Assembly (NCBI GenBank): GCA_036564245.1
Contig: DATCKU010000077.1
Coordinates: forward strand, 51,461-115,460
Direction of reading: 5' to 3'
Length of the DNA: 64,000 nt
Source: Thermasporomyces sp036564245
GTDB taxonomy: Bacteria; Actinomycetota; Actinomycetes; Propionibacteriales; Actinopolymorphaceae
Below are positions 34,801 to 43,337 of this stretch, one piece after another. A program made the position numbers and the translations under genes. The notes below the pieces were generated by a model. That model was not told the DNA's origin. It worked only from the letters and a program-made list of their open reading frames with translations, and did not search any database. Numbering within the stretch: the stretch's first letter is position 1; each line of letters begins with the position of its first letter.

Positions 34801-35219
34801 CCCGGATCGCCGGCTGCCAGAGCGGCCAAGCCTTCGGCGTGGAGGCGTTCGTATCGCACCGCGTCGAGAGCGTCGGGCTCGAGGCACAGCTGGTAGCCGG
34901 GAGACCTGGTACGCAGGAGCTGACCGTCGGCATCGCCGAGCGCCCGGCGTACCCGCATGACATAGCCGTGGATCTGGTTGACCGCTCCTCGTGGCGGCCC
35001 GTCCGGCCACAGCTCGTCGATCAGCTGGTCGACCGACACCACCTGGCCGTCGGCGACGATGAGCCGGGCAAGCAACGAGCGCCACTTGGCAGCCCTCAGC
35101 GTGACGCGTTCGTCGCCGAGCTCGACCTCGAGTGGTCCCAGCACCCGGATCCGTACGAGCCCATGCCGGTCCGGGGCATCTGGGCGTCCCGCCGCGTCCA
35201 CGTCCACATGACCCATCAT
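31893..35219 (-). CDS. AfsR/SARP family regulator (BTAD, NB-ARC and TPR domains)
   Basis: The 1108-residue regulator has four parts. An OmpR-like winged helix (about residues 22-97: VRIRVLGPLEVELGDERVTL) and a BTAD helical domain (about 105-255) form the SARP DNA-binding unit. An NB-ARC ATPase follows with P-loop GMAGVGKTS near 340 and Walker B VLIVLDNAG near 415. The C-terminus holds TPR repeats (about 720-1100). AfsR-type proteins activate secondary-metabolism or stress genes by binding direct heptamer repeats. No biosynthetic cluster is adjacent. Two adjacent ATG codons open the gene; the upstream one is used. A long inverted repeat lies 9 bp upstream of the start. Confidence 0.93.
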   Translation of the reverse strand: MMGHVDVDAAGRPDAPDRHGLVRIRVLGPLEVELGDERVTLRAAKWRSLLARLIVADGQVVSVDQLIDELWPDGPPRGAVNQIHGYVMRVRRALGDADGQLLRTRSPGYQLCLEPDALDAVRYERLHAEGLAALAAGDPGRAADVLREALDLWRGPAFSDVASSTAISADAQRLEEQRMATIEARVDADLALGRHAALVVELPSLVEAEPFRERRWEQLMLALYRSGRRADALDAYQRLYRRLRHELGIEPGPEVRALHQRILRSDPALDAPPPGPTGGTASGSLEDTSSRRAAPAPPVPRQLPADVMDFTGRARELQRLDAILDQTPVATGVPIGIICGMAGVGKTSLSVHWGHRVAARFPDGQLFCDLRGYALSPPREPGEVVAAFLRALGVAPERIPTDLDEAAALYRSLLADKRVLIVLDNAGSSDQVRPLLPGSASCMVLVTSRDRLAGLTASHGAVRLKLDKLRPDESYTLLGRIAGEERIESERTAADQLAELCHHLPLALRLAGSNLATSPSRSVAAAVGELENADRVETIRVQSDPDDSLRAAFDLSYCRLTPDEQRMFRLLSLAPGPDIGTAGAAALANVGIGLAEALLRRLAAVHLISEHADGRYAFHDLLREYAARLAAEDETEAERTMATARLLTWYCETAAAAISTVFPHVIRLPEARTTPGLQEENTDGRKGLLGPQTTSAGDAFADRESAAAWLEAERACFVPVVRCAATMPRSDHRGAPPAWRLGDVLRSYYFFRRQPRDWITVATLACSAARADGSRAGEAAAELSLTQAYRCIGDYADARRHGLRATQLCHDVRWPAGEAVAYNELAVIEFEQGRYRAGIELQERAVVLDRVFGNTEYEIRHRMNIASAYIYLGQLAEAVRRLEDIVDRSDEDASPQLRNAALTNLAEGYWWQGRYDDARRRLEQALRIQRTARYDSAHLVTTVTLARVHADLGNLAEAAQYAESVASLAERLQSRRADGAALVLRADVAIRRDEPEQAVACASKAAELFSDGGNQLELIDAQLILGRAYVEMGDHPAALTAAQAALASARKIEARAFEGCALTLLAQIYLATGQEARATETAREALLIHRETGHRPGELRTLELGRLP

Positions 35220-35227
35220 CTCGGTGT

Positions 35228-35264
35228 ACGTAGCGGACCGCCCTCCGGGATCAGTCCGCTACGT
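35228..35264 (-). promoter_or_regulatory. 11-bp inverted repeat upstream of the AfsR-like gene
   Basis: ACGTAGCGGAC (35228-35238) and GTCCGCTACGT (35254-35264) are perfectly complementary with a 15-bp gap. The site ends 9 bp from the start codon. As RNA it would place a stable hairpin over the ribosome-binding region; as DNA it could be an operator. No Shine-Dalgarno is evident. Confidence 0.55.
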
Positions 35265-35344
35265 CGTCACCAGATGTGGGTCGATGGATCGTGCCGGTGT
35301 GTGGGACGCCCGAGCGTGTCACGGCCAGCGCGACACCGGCGGCC

Positions 35345-37435
35345 TCACCACGGCGGCCGTCCGGGCTCACCGGGCCGATCAGGGGGTTGCTGGTATCCCT
35401 GGTGGGGAGGCGTGGGCGAGGCCCCGGGGTGTACCTTGGCCGTTGCGGGGCGCCGACGGATGAGGAGGACCGCGAGGACGACGCCGCCCGCGAAGACCAC
35501 CAGTCCGGTACCTCCAGCGAGAGCGACGGGCACCAGCGTGTCGCTTCTGCTCCCAGGCGACGAGTTCACCGGCGGCTGTGCGTTGTGCGACTTGTCCTGG
35601 GAGCTTGCGCCGCGTTCCTCCTTGGCCGGCTGCGCTTGCGGTGATGGCTCCCGGTACTCCGGAACTCCCGACGGCTCACCGTTCACGGCCACGGTCACCT
35701 CGAACTCCTCCTGGAACTTGCGTCCCGAGGAGTCCTGGTTCTGCTGGATCGCGAAGTAGTAGTACCCCGCGAGCGACGCGGGCTGGATGGACTCGCCACC
35801 ACCGTCCTCGCGATTGCGGAACCGCACCTGCGGCAGTGTGGCGTGAAGGTAGTCGTCGCTGCGGTAGCACCTGGTCGTGCTCGTTGCGTTCCGATCGCTC
35901 CCGCCGGGCAGGAAGAGCTCGGCTCGGTCGGGTGCGTACGCACGAAGCTCGATCTTCTCGCCGCAGCCGGGCCCGCCGACCAGGCTCGCGAGCTGAGGGT
36001 TCGTCGGCAGCCGGAACGTGACGGACGCCGTCTGGCCCCAGTCGACGCGCACTCGGTAGAAGAGCTGCTCGCCGGGCTGGAGAGTGCTGGTCCACGTGCC
36101 GGGTGTCAGGGTGATGGCGTCGGAGAAGCTGCCGCCGCCCTCGACCGTGCCCTGGCTCGAGCCTGATGGGAGAGCCTTGCTCGTGAGGTCGGAGTCCTCG
36201 ACTGCCGGTGGCAGCTCGGAGAGGTTCTCGACCGGTGGTTCCTCGATCACGAGGAGCTCGACCGGATCCTCCGGACCCGTGCCCGGTCCGCTCTCGTCGC
36301 GTTCCACCTTGAGCAGCAGGCGGTCGCTCTCGGTACACTCGTCGGCGAGGTACTGGCTCGCGCTCGAGTTTCCTTCCGGTCCCAGAAACACCGAGGCGTT
36401 GAGGAAGTCCCGGTCCGACGACCACTCGAAAGCAGCGCCGTGGCCCCAGGTGCACTCTTCGTCCCCGGACGGTGTCAGGAGCCGCAGCGTGATCTCCTCG
36501 CTGCTCGCAGCCGATCCTGCCCGCGTCTTGGGTCGTGCGGTGAGAGCGGCGTGGAGGGTCGCGCCGGGAGTACGCGTGAGCATGTAGTACTTGATTCGCC
36601 CGGTCTGCGCACCCGCGGGCGCGAGCGTATCGGTGTACTGGCCGGCTCCGATCTCTGGCGCCTCACTGGGCTGGAGGCCACCCTCGATCGGCGTGCCGGA
36701 CACCTGGAAGTCCTTGAACGATCGAAGCGCCGACTGGTCGAGGCTCGCAGCCAGGTCGTCGGCATCCTGCGCGTCGTAGTACGTACCTCCGCCCGCGTCG
36801 GCGATGCAGGCCAGCTGCCGCTTGGTCCGGGCGTCGACATGCAGGCCCACGACGTCGATCCTCAGGTCGATGCCCTTCGCATGGATGTCGCGTGCCACCA
36901 CACACGGGTCCGGGTCACAGGTCTCCTCGCCATCGGACACCAGCAGGATGGTGCGCTTGCCCTCCGAGCCGAGGTCTTTCGCGGCCTGCCGTAGCGAGTA
37001 CGCGATCGGCGTCTCGCCCCACGGCCGGTACTTCTTGATCGCCCGCTTCAGCGCCGGTTTGTCGGCCGGGCCGATGGGGACGACGAGCTGGGAGTCCGAG
37101 CAGGCTTTCGGGTTGCTCTTGTCGAAGATCGTGGCGCCGTAGACCCGAAGCCCGACGCTCATGTCGGTTGGCAGATCGTCGATCACGGTCGTGAGCGCCT
37201 GTTTCGCGGCCTCGATCTTGCTTGTCCCGGAGGCGTCGGGTTCCTTCATCGATCCCGACGAATCCAGGAGCAGAAGGAGTGAGCCCGGCCGGACCTCGCC
37301 GTCGTCAGCTCGCCCGACCTGCGGGTGCCGTTTCGTCGTACCGGCTGCGGCGACCGACCCAACTGCTGGGCCGCTCACGACAAGGATCGTGAGGCACAAG
37401 GCGATGATGGATCTCCACACACGGATTGCCGACAT
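35345..37435 (-). CDS. Secreted/membrane von Willebrand factor A domain protein
   Basis: The 696-residue protein has a signal peptide (residues 1-31) and a VWA domain with a MIDAS motif DSSGS (about 57-61), followed by VGLRVYGATIFD and ILLVSDGEETCDPDPC. A beta-rich extracellular region covers about 260-600, then a Pro/Ser/Gln-rich stalk, one transmembrane helix (about 628-650) and a short Pro-rich cytoplasmic tail (HPGASPTPPHQGYQQPPDRP). The layout suits a surface adhesion or assembly factor. The ligand is unknown. It runs in the same direction as the AfsR-like gene, 125 bp upstream of it. Confidence 0.85.
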   Translation of the reverse strand: MSAIRVWRSIIALCLTILVVSGPAVGSVAAAGTTKRHPQVGRADDGEVRPGSLLLLLDSSGSMKEPDASGTSKIEAAKQALTTVIDDLPTDMSVGLRVYGATIFDKSNPKACSDSQLVVPIGPADKPALKRAIKKYRPWGETPIAYSLRQAAKDLGSEGKRTILLVSDGEETCDPDPCVVARDIHAKGIDLRIDVVGLHVDARTKRQLACIADAGGGTYYDAQDADDLAASLDQSALRSFKDFQVSGTPIEGGLQPSEAPEIGAGQYTDTLAPAGAQTGRIKYYMLTRTPGATLHAALTARPKTRAGSAASSEEITLRLLTPSGDEECTWGHGAAFEWSSDRDFLNASVFLGPEGNSSASQYLADECTESDRLLLKVERDESGPGTGPEDPVELLVIEEPPVENLSELPPAVEDSDLTSKALPSGSSQGTVEGGGSFSDAITLTPGTWTSTLQPGEQLFYRVRVDWGQTASVTFRLPTNPQLASLVGGPGCGEKIELRAYAPDRAELFLPGGSDRNATSTTRCYRSDDYLHATLPQVRFRNREDGGGESIQPASLAGYYYFAIQQNQDSSGRKFQEEFEVTVAVNGEPSGVPEYREPSPQAQPAKEERGASSQDKSHNAQPPVNSSPGSRSDTLVPVALAGGTGLVVFAGGVVLAVLLIRRRPATAKVHPGASPTPPHQGYQQPPDRPGEPGRPPW

Positions 37436-37496
37436 ACCAGCCAGGGTTCGGGGTCGGCCTGTAGTCCCGCTGTAGTGGCGATGTGCTTGCGGGCAC

Positions 37497-38000
37497 CTAC
37501 CGCTCGCTTCCGGCCGGCGAGCGTTGTGTGTGGAACCGGCGGTGCAGGTCGCGGACGCGTTCAGCGAGCTCGGGCACCGGGCCCTGCACTCTCACGCCTG
37601 GCACGACGTCGTTGATCGGAAGGGTACGGACTTGCGGCGGTGGGACGCCGAGCTCGGCGAGCCAGGCGGCGAGCTGCTGGGAGGAGCTGGCGTAGACGAT
37701 CCGGCCGAGGCCGACCCAGCCATGCGCGGCGGCGCACATGGGGCAGTGCTCGGTCGAGGTGTAGACAGTTGCGGCAGCCCGCTCCGCAGGTGTCAGGTGA
37801 GCCGTCGACCAGCGGGCGATCTCGAACTCGGGGTGGCGTGTCTGGTCGCCGCTTGCCACATGGTTGTGGTCCTCGAACAACACCGTGCCGTCCGCGGCCA
37901 CGAGAACGGAACCGAACGGCTGGTCACCGGATACCAGTGCCTGTTCTGCAAGATCAACGCAACGCCGGAGATGACGCAGGTCGGTTTCGCTGAGTTCCAA
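37497..38000 (-). CDS. Nucleoside deaminase (CDA/guanine-deaminase-like)
   Basis: The 167-residue zinc enzyme has the deaminase site His56-Pro57-Glu58 (HPEFEIARW) and the metal pair Cys86/Cys89 (EHCPMCAAAHGWVGLGRIVY). The HPE form rather than HAE is common in guanine-deaminase-like members. I chose the TTG start at 38000 because AGGAG lies about 9 bp upstream and the sequence after it (ELSETDLRHLRRCVDLAEQA) is where the family begins; an ATG at 38072 would overlap nothing but lacks homology-like sequence. The substrate could be guanine, cytosine or another base. Confidence 0.85.
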   Translation of the reverse strand: MELSETDLRHLRRCVDLAEQALVSGDQPFGSVLVAADGTVLFEDHNHVASGDQTRHPEFEIARWSTAHLTPAERAAATVYTSTEHCPMCAAAHGWVGLGRIVYASSSQQLAAWLAELGVPPPQVRTLPINDVVPGVRVQGPVPELAERVRDLHRRFHTQRSPAGSER

Positions 38001-38088
38001 TGTGCTCGCTCCTTGATCAACCCACCGTGAGCGACGTCGAACGCCGTAAGACCATGGCGCTCGGTCCGTCATGCCTTCGTGGGCCAGG

Positions 38089-39012
38089 CTATCTGGCAGC
38101 ACGCACAGAACCCGTGTGTTGCGCGAGCACGGCGCCGACGAGGACGAGTGCCCCGCCGAGCAGCTGATACCAGGTCAACTTTTCGTCGAGCACGAGAGCA
38201 CCTGCCACGACAGCCACCACGGGGAGGAGGTACGTGACCGTGCTCGCTGCCGTGGCGCCCAGGTCGCGCACGAGTCCGTAGAAGAGCAGGTACGCCGCGC
38301 CGGTGCCGAGGCAGCCGAGGGCCAGCATCGACAGCACCACGTGTAGCGGAAGCTCGCTCGGCCATCCGGAGAACGCTGGCGTGATCAGGGCGACCAGAAC
38401 CGCGCCCGCGATGACCTGACCGGCTGCAAGCGACACTGTGGGATGGCCTGACGTGGTGAGGTAGCGACGCGTGTAGACGCTCGCCACGCCGTAGCTCGCC
38501 GATGCCGCAAGGCACATCGCCGTGCCGAGCACGACCTCGCTGACGATTCCCCCCGCGATGTCCTGCCATATCGCCGGTCCACCCATCACGACGACGATGC
38601 CCGCGAATCCGACCACGATCCCCGCGACTCGGACAGGCGTCGGCCGCTCGGTCGGCAGCACCATCAGCGCGAGCAGCAACGTGAAGAGGGGCGTCGTAGC
38701 GTTGACGACTCCGAGGAGGGCGGACGGGATCAGAGTCGCCGCGAAGGCGAAGAGCGTGAAAGGAATCGCGTTGTAGGTCAGGCCGGCGACTGCCAGGTGT
38801 CCCCACATCCGCCACCCACGCGGGAGCTTCTGTCCGCGCAGCAACATGATCAGGATCAGCGTCACGCCACCGAAGATCAGTCGCACCAACGCCACCTGGA
38901 GCGGGGCGAGAGCCTGAACGCCGATCGAGATGAACATGAAGCTGAGGCCCCAGATCAGCGCGAGACCGCCGTACCGAGACCAGCGGTTCACCGTCGTACG
39001 GTCGAGCGTCAT
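38089..39012 (-). CDS. EamA/DMT family transporter
   Basis: The 307-residue protein has about ten transmembrane helices in two EamA repeats (ALIWGLSFMFISIGVQALAP at the start; the second begins near residue 150 with VVLGTAMCLAASASYGVAS). DMT exporters move amino acids, metabolites or drugs. The start is the ATG at 39010-39012 (MTLDRTTVNRW). It is divergent from a LysR-type regulator that probably controls it. Confidence 0.9.
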   Translation of the reverse strand: MTLDRTTVNRWSRYGGLALIWGLSFMFISIGVQALAPLQVALVRLIFGGVTLILIMLLRGQKLPRGWRMWGHLAVAGLTYNAIPFTLFAFAATLIPSALLGVVNATTPLFTLLLALMVLPTERPTPVRVAGIVVGFAGIVVVMGGPAIWQDIAGGIVSEVVLGTAMCLAASASYGVASVYTRRYLTTSGHPTVSLAAGQVIAGAVLVALITPAFSGWPSELPLHVVLSMLALGCLGTGAAYLLFYGLVRDLGATAASTVTYLLPVVAVVAGALVLDEKLTWYQLLGGALVLVGAVLAQHTGSVRAAR

Positions 39013-39027
39013 GCCCCTACCTTCGAC

Positions 39028-39085
39028 GGAAAGCATGCTTAAACACAATTGAATTAATCTTAGTTTTTACTTTAGTTTCTGTTAC
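39028..39085. promoter_or_regulatory. AT-rich divergent promoter between DMT exporter and LysR genes
   Basis: About 58 bp here are strikingly AT-rich (for example AATTGAATTAATCTTAG and TTTTTACTTTAG) in an otherwise very GC-rich window. Partial dyads such as TTAAACACAATTGAATTAA could be LysR-type (T-N11-A) sites. The bend-prone sequence probably contains both promoters and the operator. Confidence 0.55.
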
Positions 39086-39979
39086 ATGTTGAACCTCGAG
39101 CGTCTGCGCGCTCTCCACGCCGTCGCGATGTACGGATCGGTCAGCGCCGCAGCGGATGCCTTGCACGTCACCGCGCCGGCAATCTCGCAGCAGATCGCGA
39201 AGCTGGAGCGCGAGGTCGGGCAGCGCTTGGTCGAACGCAACGGACGCGGAGTGCGCCTGACCGATGCCGCCCATCGGTTGGTCGTGCACGCCGCGGAGAT
39301 CCTGTCGCTGGTCGAACGCGCCGAAGCCGACTTGGAGGCCCATCGCGACCGGCCGGTGGGCCGACTGGTCGTCGCGGCGTTTCCAACGGCCGCACGTGGT
39401 CTCGGTCCGGCGGTGCTGCAGAGCCTGCGAACCGAGCATCCGCAGCTCGAGGTCGAACTGCGTGAGATCGACCCGGACGGCTCGCTACCGCTCCTCGCTC
39501 GCGGCGAGGTCGACATCACGATCACGCTCGACTGGGATGGCGGACCGCTCCCGGTGCCCGACAACACGCTCCGACAACCCATCCTCACCGACCCCTGCGA
39601 TGTGGCCCTGCCCGCGACACATCCCCTGGCCGGCAGGAAGTCGGTCAGGCTTGCCGAGCTCGCGAGCGAACCCTGGGTGAGCTGGCCGCACGGAAGCCTC
39701 TGCTTTGGCTGGTTGGCACAGACCCTGCGTTCGTTGGGCAGCGAACCGCGTATCGTCCACACGGCCAACGAGCACGCCACCCAGCTCGCCCTGGTGTCTG
39801 CTGGGCTGGGCATCGCCCTGATGCCTCGACTGGGCCGTAGCCCGATCCCTCGCAACGTCCGGATCGTCCCGTTGCAGCCCGCCTTGCGTCGACACGTGTA
39901 CGCCTTGTGGCGGGCGGACGCCGATCGACGGCCGGCGATCCGGGCTGCAGTTTCGGCCTTCGTCCGGGCCGCGTCCTGA
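39086..39979 (+). CDS. LysR family transcriptional regulator
   Basis: The 297-residue regulator has the LysR helix-turn-helix at residues 1-60 (LNLERLRALHAVAMYGSVSA, AISQQIAKLEREVGQRL) and a periplasmic-binding-protein-like effector domain from about 90. The ATG at 39086 is the first residue of the domain, so the start is secure, and the message may be leaderless or nearly so. Its target is probably the divergent DMT exporter; the inducer is unknown. Confidence 0.92.
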   Translation: MLNLERLRALHAVAMYGSVSAAADALHVTAPAISQQIAKLEREVGQRLVERNGRGVRLTDAAHRLVVHAAEILSLVERAEADLEAHRDRPVGRLVVAAFPTAARGLGPAVLQSLRTEHPQLEVELREIDPDGSLPLLARGEVDITITLDWDGGPLPVPDNTLRQPILTDPCDVALPATHPLAGRKSVRLAELASEPWVSWPHGSLCFGWLAQTLRSLGSEPRIVHTANEHATQLALVSAGLGIALMPRLGRSPIPRNVRIVPLQPALRRHVYALWRADADRRPAIRAAVSAFVRAAS

Positions 39980-40005
39980 CCGCTCGTGCTAGTTAGTGTC
40001 TTCCC

Positions 40006-41223
40006 ATGCTCGGTTCATATCGCGTACTGCTCCAGAAGCCCGGGGCGCCGTGGTTCTCGATCAGTGGATTCGTGGCTCGACTCCCGATGTCCATGGTGGT
40101 GCTGGGCATCGTCATCCTCGTGTCCGATCGGACCGGCTCCTACGGCCTGGCCGGCTCGGTGTCGGCTGCGTACGTCGTCGCGCGCGCAGTCTGCACGCCG
40201 CTTCAGGCGCGGGTCGTCGACCGCTACGGCCAGAGTCGGATCCTTCCGTTCATCGCGGTGACGCATGCCACGGCGCTCGGTGGCCTCATCGTCGTGCTGG
40301 AGTCCGAGCAACCCGTGGTGATCGCGCACCTGTTGGCGGCACTGGGTGGCGCGAGCTCTCCGACGATCAGTGCGTACGTACGAGCACGTTGGCGCCATGT
40401 GCTGGGCGAGGGGCCCGAACTGCAGACCGCCTTCTCCTTCGAAGCGGTCGCCGAGGAGTTCCTCTTCATCGTGGGCCCGCCGCTCGTGACGTTCCTCGCG
40501 ACCACGGTCAGCTCGATCGCCGGGCTGCTCACGGCAGCTGTGTGCGGACTGGTCGGCACACTGTGGCTCGCCCAGCTTCGCGAGTCGGCGCCGCCACCGT
40601 CACACACTGACGGGACCGGACGAGGACCGGCGCCACCGCTCGGCTGGAGTGTGATGCTGCCGCTCGTGGTGGCCTGCGTCGGCGTCGGCGGCCTGTTCGG
40701 GTCGTTCGACATCTCGGTCATCGCGCTTGCCACCGAGCACCATGCGCGCGCCTGGGCAGGAGTCCTGCTGGGGACCTGTGCCACGGGGTCGATGCTGGCG
40801 GGCATCCTGGTGGGGAGCCTGCGGTCCCGACCGTCCGTGTCCTTGCAGTTCCGGCTCGGCACGGCGGCCATGGCGTGTGCCATGATCCCGTTGCCCTTCG
40901 TCGACAACCTGTGGCTGCTGGGTGTCTTGGTCTTCGGTGTGGGATTCACGATCGCACCCACGTTGATCGCGAGCTCCTCGCTCGCCGTGCAGATCGTTCC
41001 GTCCACCCGGGTGAGCGAAGGGCTTGCCTGGACGAGCAGTGCGGTCGTCGGCGGGATCGCCGGCGGGGGAGCGGTCGCTGGTCGGATCATCGACAGCTTC
41101 GGCGCGAGCACGGGTTTCCTGTTCGCCCTGGCGGGCGGTGCGTTCGCGGCGCTGGTCGCGAACCTCGGCAGAATCCGGAAACCCCGACGTGTGGCGGAGC
41201 CGGCTGTCCCGAGCACTCAGTGA
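40006..41223 (+). CDS. MFS transporter
   Basis: The 405-residue membrane protein has about twelve hydrophobic helices in the MFS plan. The first half includes VSAAYVVARAVCTPLQARVV followed by DRYGQSRILPF (the loop 2-3 motif). It begins with ATG 26 bp after the LysR gene and may be co-transcribed with it. The substrate is unknown; drug or metabolite efflux is most likely. Its last 7 bp overlap the convergent sulfatase gene. Confidence 0.9.
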   Translation: MLGSYRVLLQKPGAPWFSISGFVARLPMSMVVLGIVILVSDRTGSYGLAGSVSAAYVVARAVCTPLQARVVDRYGQSRILPFIAVTHATALGGLIVVLESEQPVVIAHLLAALGGASSPTISAYVRARWRHVLGEGPELQTAFSFEAVAEEFLFIVGPPLVTFLATTVSSIAGLLTAAVCGLVGTLWLAQLRESAPPPSHTDGTGRGPAPPLGWSVMLPLVVACVGVGGLFGSFDISVIALATEHHARAWAGVLLGTCATGSMLAGILVGSLRSRPSVSLQFRLGTAAMACAMIPLPFVDNLWLLGVLVFGVGFTIAPTLIASSSLAVQIVPSTRVSEGLAWTSSAVVGGIAGGGAVAGRIIDSFGASTGFLFALAGGAFAALVANLGRIRKPRRVAEPAVPSTQ

Positions 41224-42557
41224 CGGTCCGCGAGAAGCGCGTCGAGGGTCGTCCGATGCAGCGGCCCGGTCACCGCCCCTTCGAGCAGGGGATCGTCGAC
41301 GTCGCGCATCCACCCGACAAGAGCGTCGAGCAGGGCGTCCCGCTCCGCGGCTGGCGCGGTGTCGACGATGTTGGTGAACTCGTGCGGATCCGCGGCGAGG
41401 TCGTACATCTCGAGTGGCGGGTGGTAGGGAACCGTGCTTGTGGTGACGCTGCGCGGCATCGACCGTGGGCGCCACGACTGACTGCAGTCCATCACCTCGG
41501 GTGCCGAGCTGAAGTTGGCGATCAGCTTGTAGCGCTCCGTGCGCACACAGCGGCGCGGGTCGTAGTAGTCGTGGTACGTGATCTGCCCGAAGATCTCCTT
41601 GCGGATCTGCGTACCTGACTCGACGAGGGGCACGAGGCTTCGACCGGCGACGTTTCCGGGCACTGGTACGTCGACCAACTCGAGCAGTGTGGGGAAGAAG
41701 TCGATGTTCGACACGAGACCGTCGACCACCCGCTGGCGCCACGCTGCTCGGTTCGGCACCCGGAACAACGCCGCAACCTCCAAGCCGGGGTCGTACAGCG
41801 TGCACTTCGCCCGTGGGAGCGCAAGGCCGTGGTCGGTTGTGAAGACGACGATGGTGTTGCCGGCCAGTCCTTGTGTCCGAAGCGCATCGAGTACGCAACC
41901 CACGTGCGCATCCATGTATCGCACAGCACCCTGCAGCTCGGCGATCTCTGCTCGCGAATCCGGTGTGTCTTCCAGGTACGCCGGCACGGTCACGCCGCGT
42001 TCGTCGTCCGGATCGACGCCATCGGCGACGAAGCCCATCGTGCCGCGCTCGTTACGAGACGACTGAACTCGGTGTGGCTCGACGAAACCGACCTGGAGGT
42101 AGAACGGCGACTCGGATGAGGCCAGCTCGGCGAGCTTTCGTACGGTGCGATCGGCGACTGCCTCTGCGTTGCCGCCGGTACGCACGCTGTCGAAGCCGAG
42201 TCGCGCGCCTACCTCGTCGTCCGGTCTGATCCGTGACTCGTGGTGGACCCCGATGAGGTGGGTGGAGTATCCGTACGTCCGGAGTGTCGCGGCCAGGTGC
42301 TGCTCCTCGGGTGCCAAGTCCCAGCCGAAATGACTGTGCGTGAGGCCGAGGACGCCGTTCTGCTGTGGATAGCGTCCTGTGAAGAGCGATGCGCGTGATG
42401 GGCTGCACTGGGGTGCGACACAGTACGCCTGGCTGAAGCGAACTCCCTCGTTGGCTAATGCGTCAAGGTGCGGCGTGTGTACCGTCGATATGCCGTACGA
42501 GCCAAGGAACCGTCCGAGATCGTGACAGTGCAGCAGCAGGATGTTAGGTCTCGGCAT
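41217..42557 (-). CDS. Sulfatase, type I (formylglycine-dependent)
   Basis: The 446-residue enzyme has the type I sulfatase motif CSPSRASLFTGR at residues 51-62. Cys51 would be converted to formylglycine. The first metal site is unusual: LLLHCHDLGRF rather than the more common DDLG, with Asp13 kept. A later metal pair lies in FTTDHGLALPRAK near residue 240. It probably acts on a sulfated sugar or another sulfate ester. No signal peptide is present, so it is cytoplasmic unless it is exported with a partner. Confidence 0.9.
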   Translation of the reverse strand: MPRPNILLLHCHDLGRFLGSYGISTVHTPHLDALANEGVRFSQAYCVAPQCSPSRASLFTGRYPQQNGVLGLTHSHFGWDLAPEEQHLAATLRTYGYSTHLIGVHHESRIRPDDEVGARLGFDSVRTGGNAEAVADRTVRKLAELASSESPFYLQVGFVEPHRVQSSRNERGTMGFVADGVDPDDERGVTVPAYLEDTPDSRAEIAELQGAVRYMDAHVGCVLDALRTQGLAGNTIVVFTTDHGLALPRAKCTLYDPGLEVAALFRVPNRAAWRQRVVDGLVSNIDFFPTLLELVDVPVPGNVAGRSLVPLVESGTQIRKEIFGQITYHDYYDPRRCVRTERYKLIANFSSAPEVMDCSQSWRPRSMPRSVTTSTVPYHPPLEMYDLAADPHEFTNIVDTAPAAERDALLDALVGWMRDVDDPLLEGAVTGPLHRTTLDALLADRH

Positions 42558-42633
42558 GCATCTCCCTTGGTCTGGGTGTTCCTCTTGCTGGTGCTGTCGT
42601 CGGGCTGCAGAGGGCTGCAGTACGTTGGTCAGC

Positions 42634-43197
42634 GTGGTCGAACCCAGTCTGCGGCAACCGGTGGCCGACGTGCTCGCCCGATTTCATCCATCGGGATCGG
42701 CGGAGCGTGCCGACGTCGCACGCGTGCACGAGCTCCTGCGGGCAAGTGACGATCCGTGGTCACGGAAGACTCCGCTGCACATCACGTCGTCTGCCGTGGT
42801 CGTCCATCCGCCTACACGGCGGATCTTGCTGCGCTGGCATCCACGCCAGAAGGCGTGGCTGCAACTAGGAGGTCACGCCGATCCTGGAGAGAGCGAACCG
42901 ATCGACATCGCCCTACGGGAGGGTCGCGAGGAGACCGGGCTACCCGATCTCGTGCCGTGGCCGGACGCGTCGCTGCTTCATGTGGTGATCGTGCCGGTAC
43001 CGGCTCATGGTGACGAACCTGCTCATGAGCATGCCGACCTGCGGTTCGTCCTGGCGACCAGCGAACCCGAGGCGGCGCGGGCGGAGCGGCCAGATGCTCC
43101 GGTGCGCTGGCTCAGCGTGCCCGAAGCGCTCGAGCTCACGTCTGAGGCGAACCTCCAGATCACCCTGTCTCGCGTTGCAAACCTCTTGCAACGTTGA
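42634..43197 (+). CDS. NUDIX hydrolase
   Basis: The 187-residue protein has a Nudix box GGHADPGE...REGREETGL at residues 79-103, with one extra residue in the middle spacing compared with the textbook pattern. The N-terminal 45 residues are an extension of unknown use. It starts at a GTG (42634) with no strong ribosome site; a TTG at 42625 is possible. It is divergent from the sulfatase gene and convergent with the MurA-like gene. The substrate is unknown. Confidence 0.82.
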   Translation: MVEPSLRQPVADVLARFHPSGSAERADVARVHELLRASDDPWSRKTPLHITSSAVVVHPPTRRILLRWHPRQKAWLQLGGHADPGESEPIDIALREGREETGLPDLVPWPDASLLHVVIVPVPAHGDEPAHEHADLRFVLATSEPEAARAERPDAPVRWLSVPEALELTSEANLQITLSRVANLLQR

Positions 43198-43306
43198 TCT
43201 GAGCAGGAGATGGTGCTCTGACTTCTGGCACGGCGACCGCCTCGACCTGCACGAACCGTCGCAACGATCCTTGCCAACCAAGACCACCGCATCGCCGCGT
43301 GGCACA

Positions 43307-43331
43307 AGGGCTGGGCAGCCCGCCCAGCCCT
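43307..43331. terminator. GC-rich hairpin between convergent NUDIX and MurA-like genes
   Basis: AGGGCTGGGC (43307-43316) and GCCCAGCCCT (43322-43331) form a perfect 10-bp stem with a 5-nt loop, 6 bp after the stop of the MurA-like gene. There is no U-tract. GC-only hairpins at convergent ends are common in actinomycetes and probably act in both directions. Confidence 0.75.
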
Positions 43332-43337
43332 CGTGGC

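Noticed and set aside
40600..41898. A 432-codon minus frame across the MFS and sulfatase genes
   Set aside because: It is Arg/His/Pro-rich without motifs and crosses the ends of two well-supported genes.
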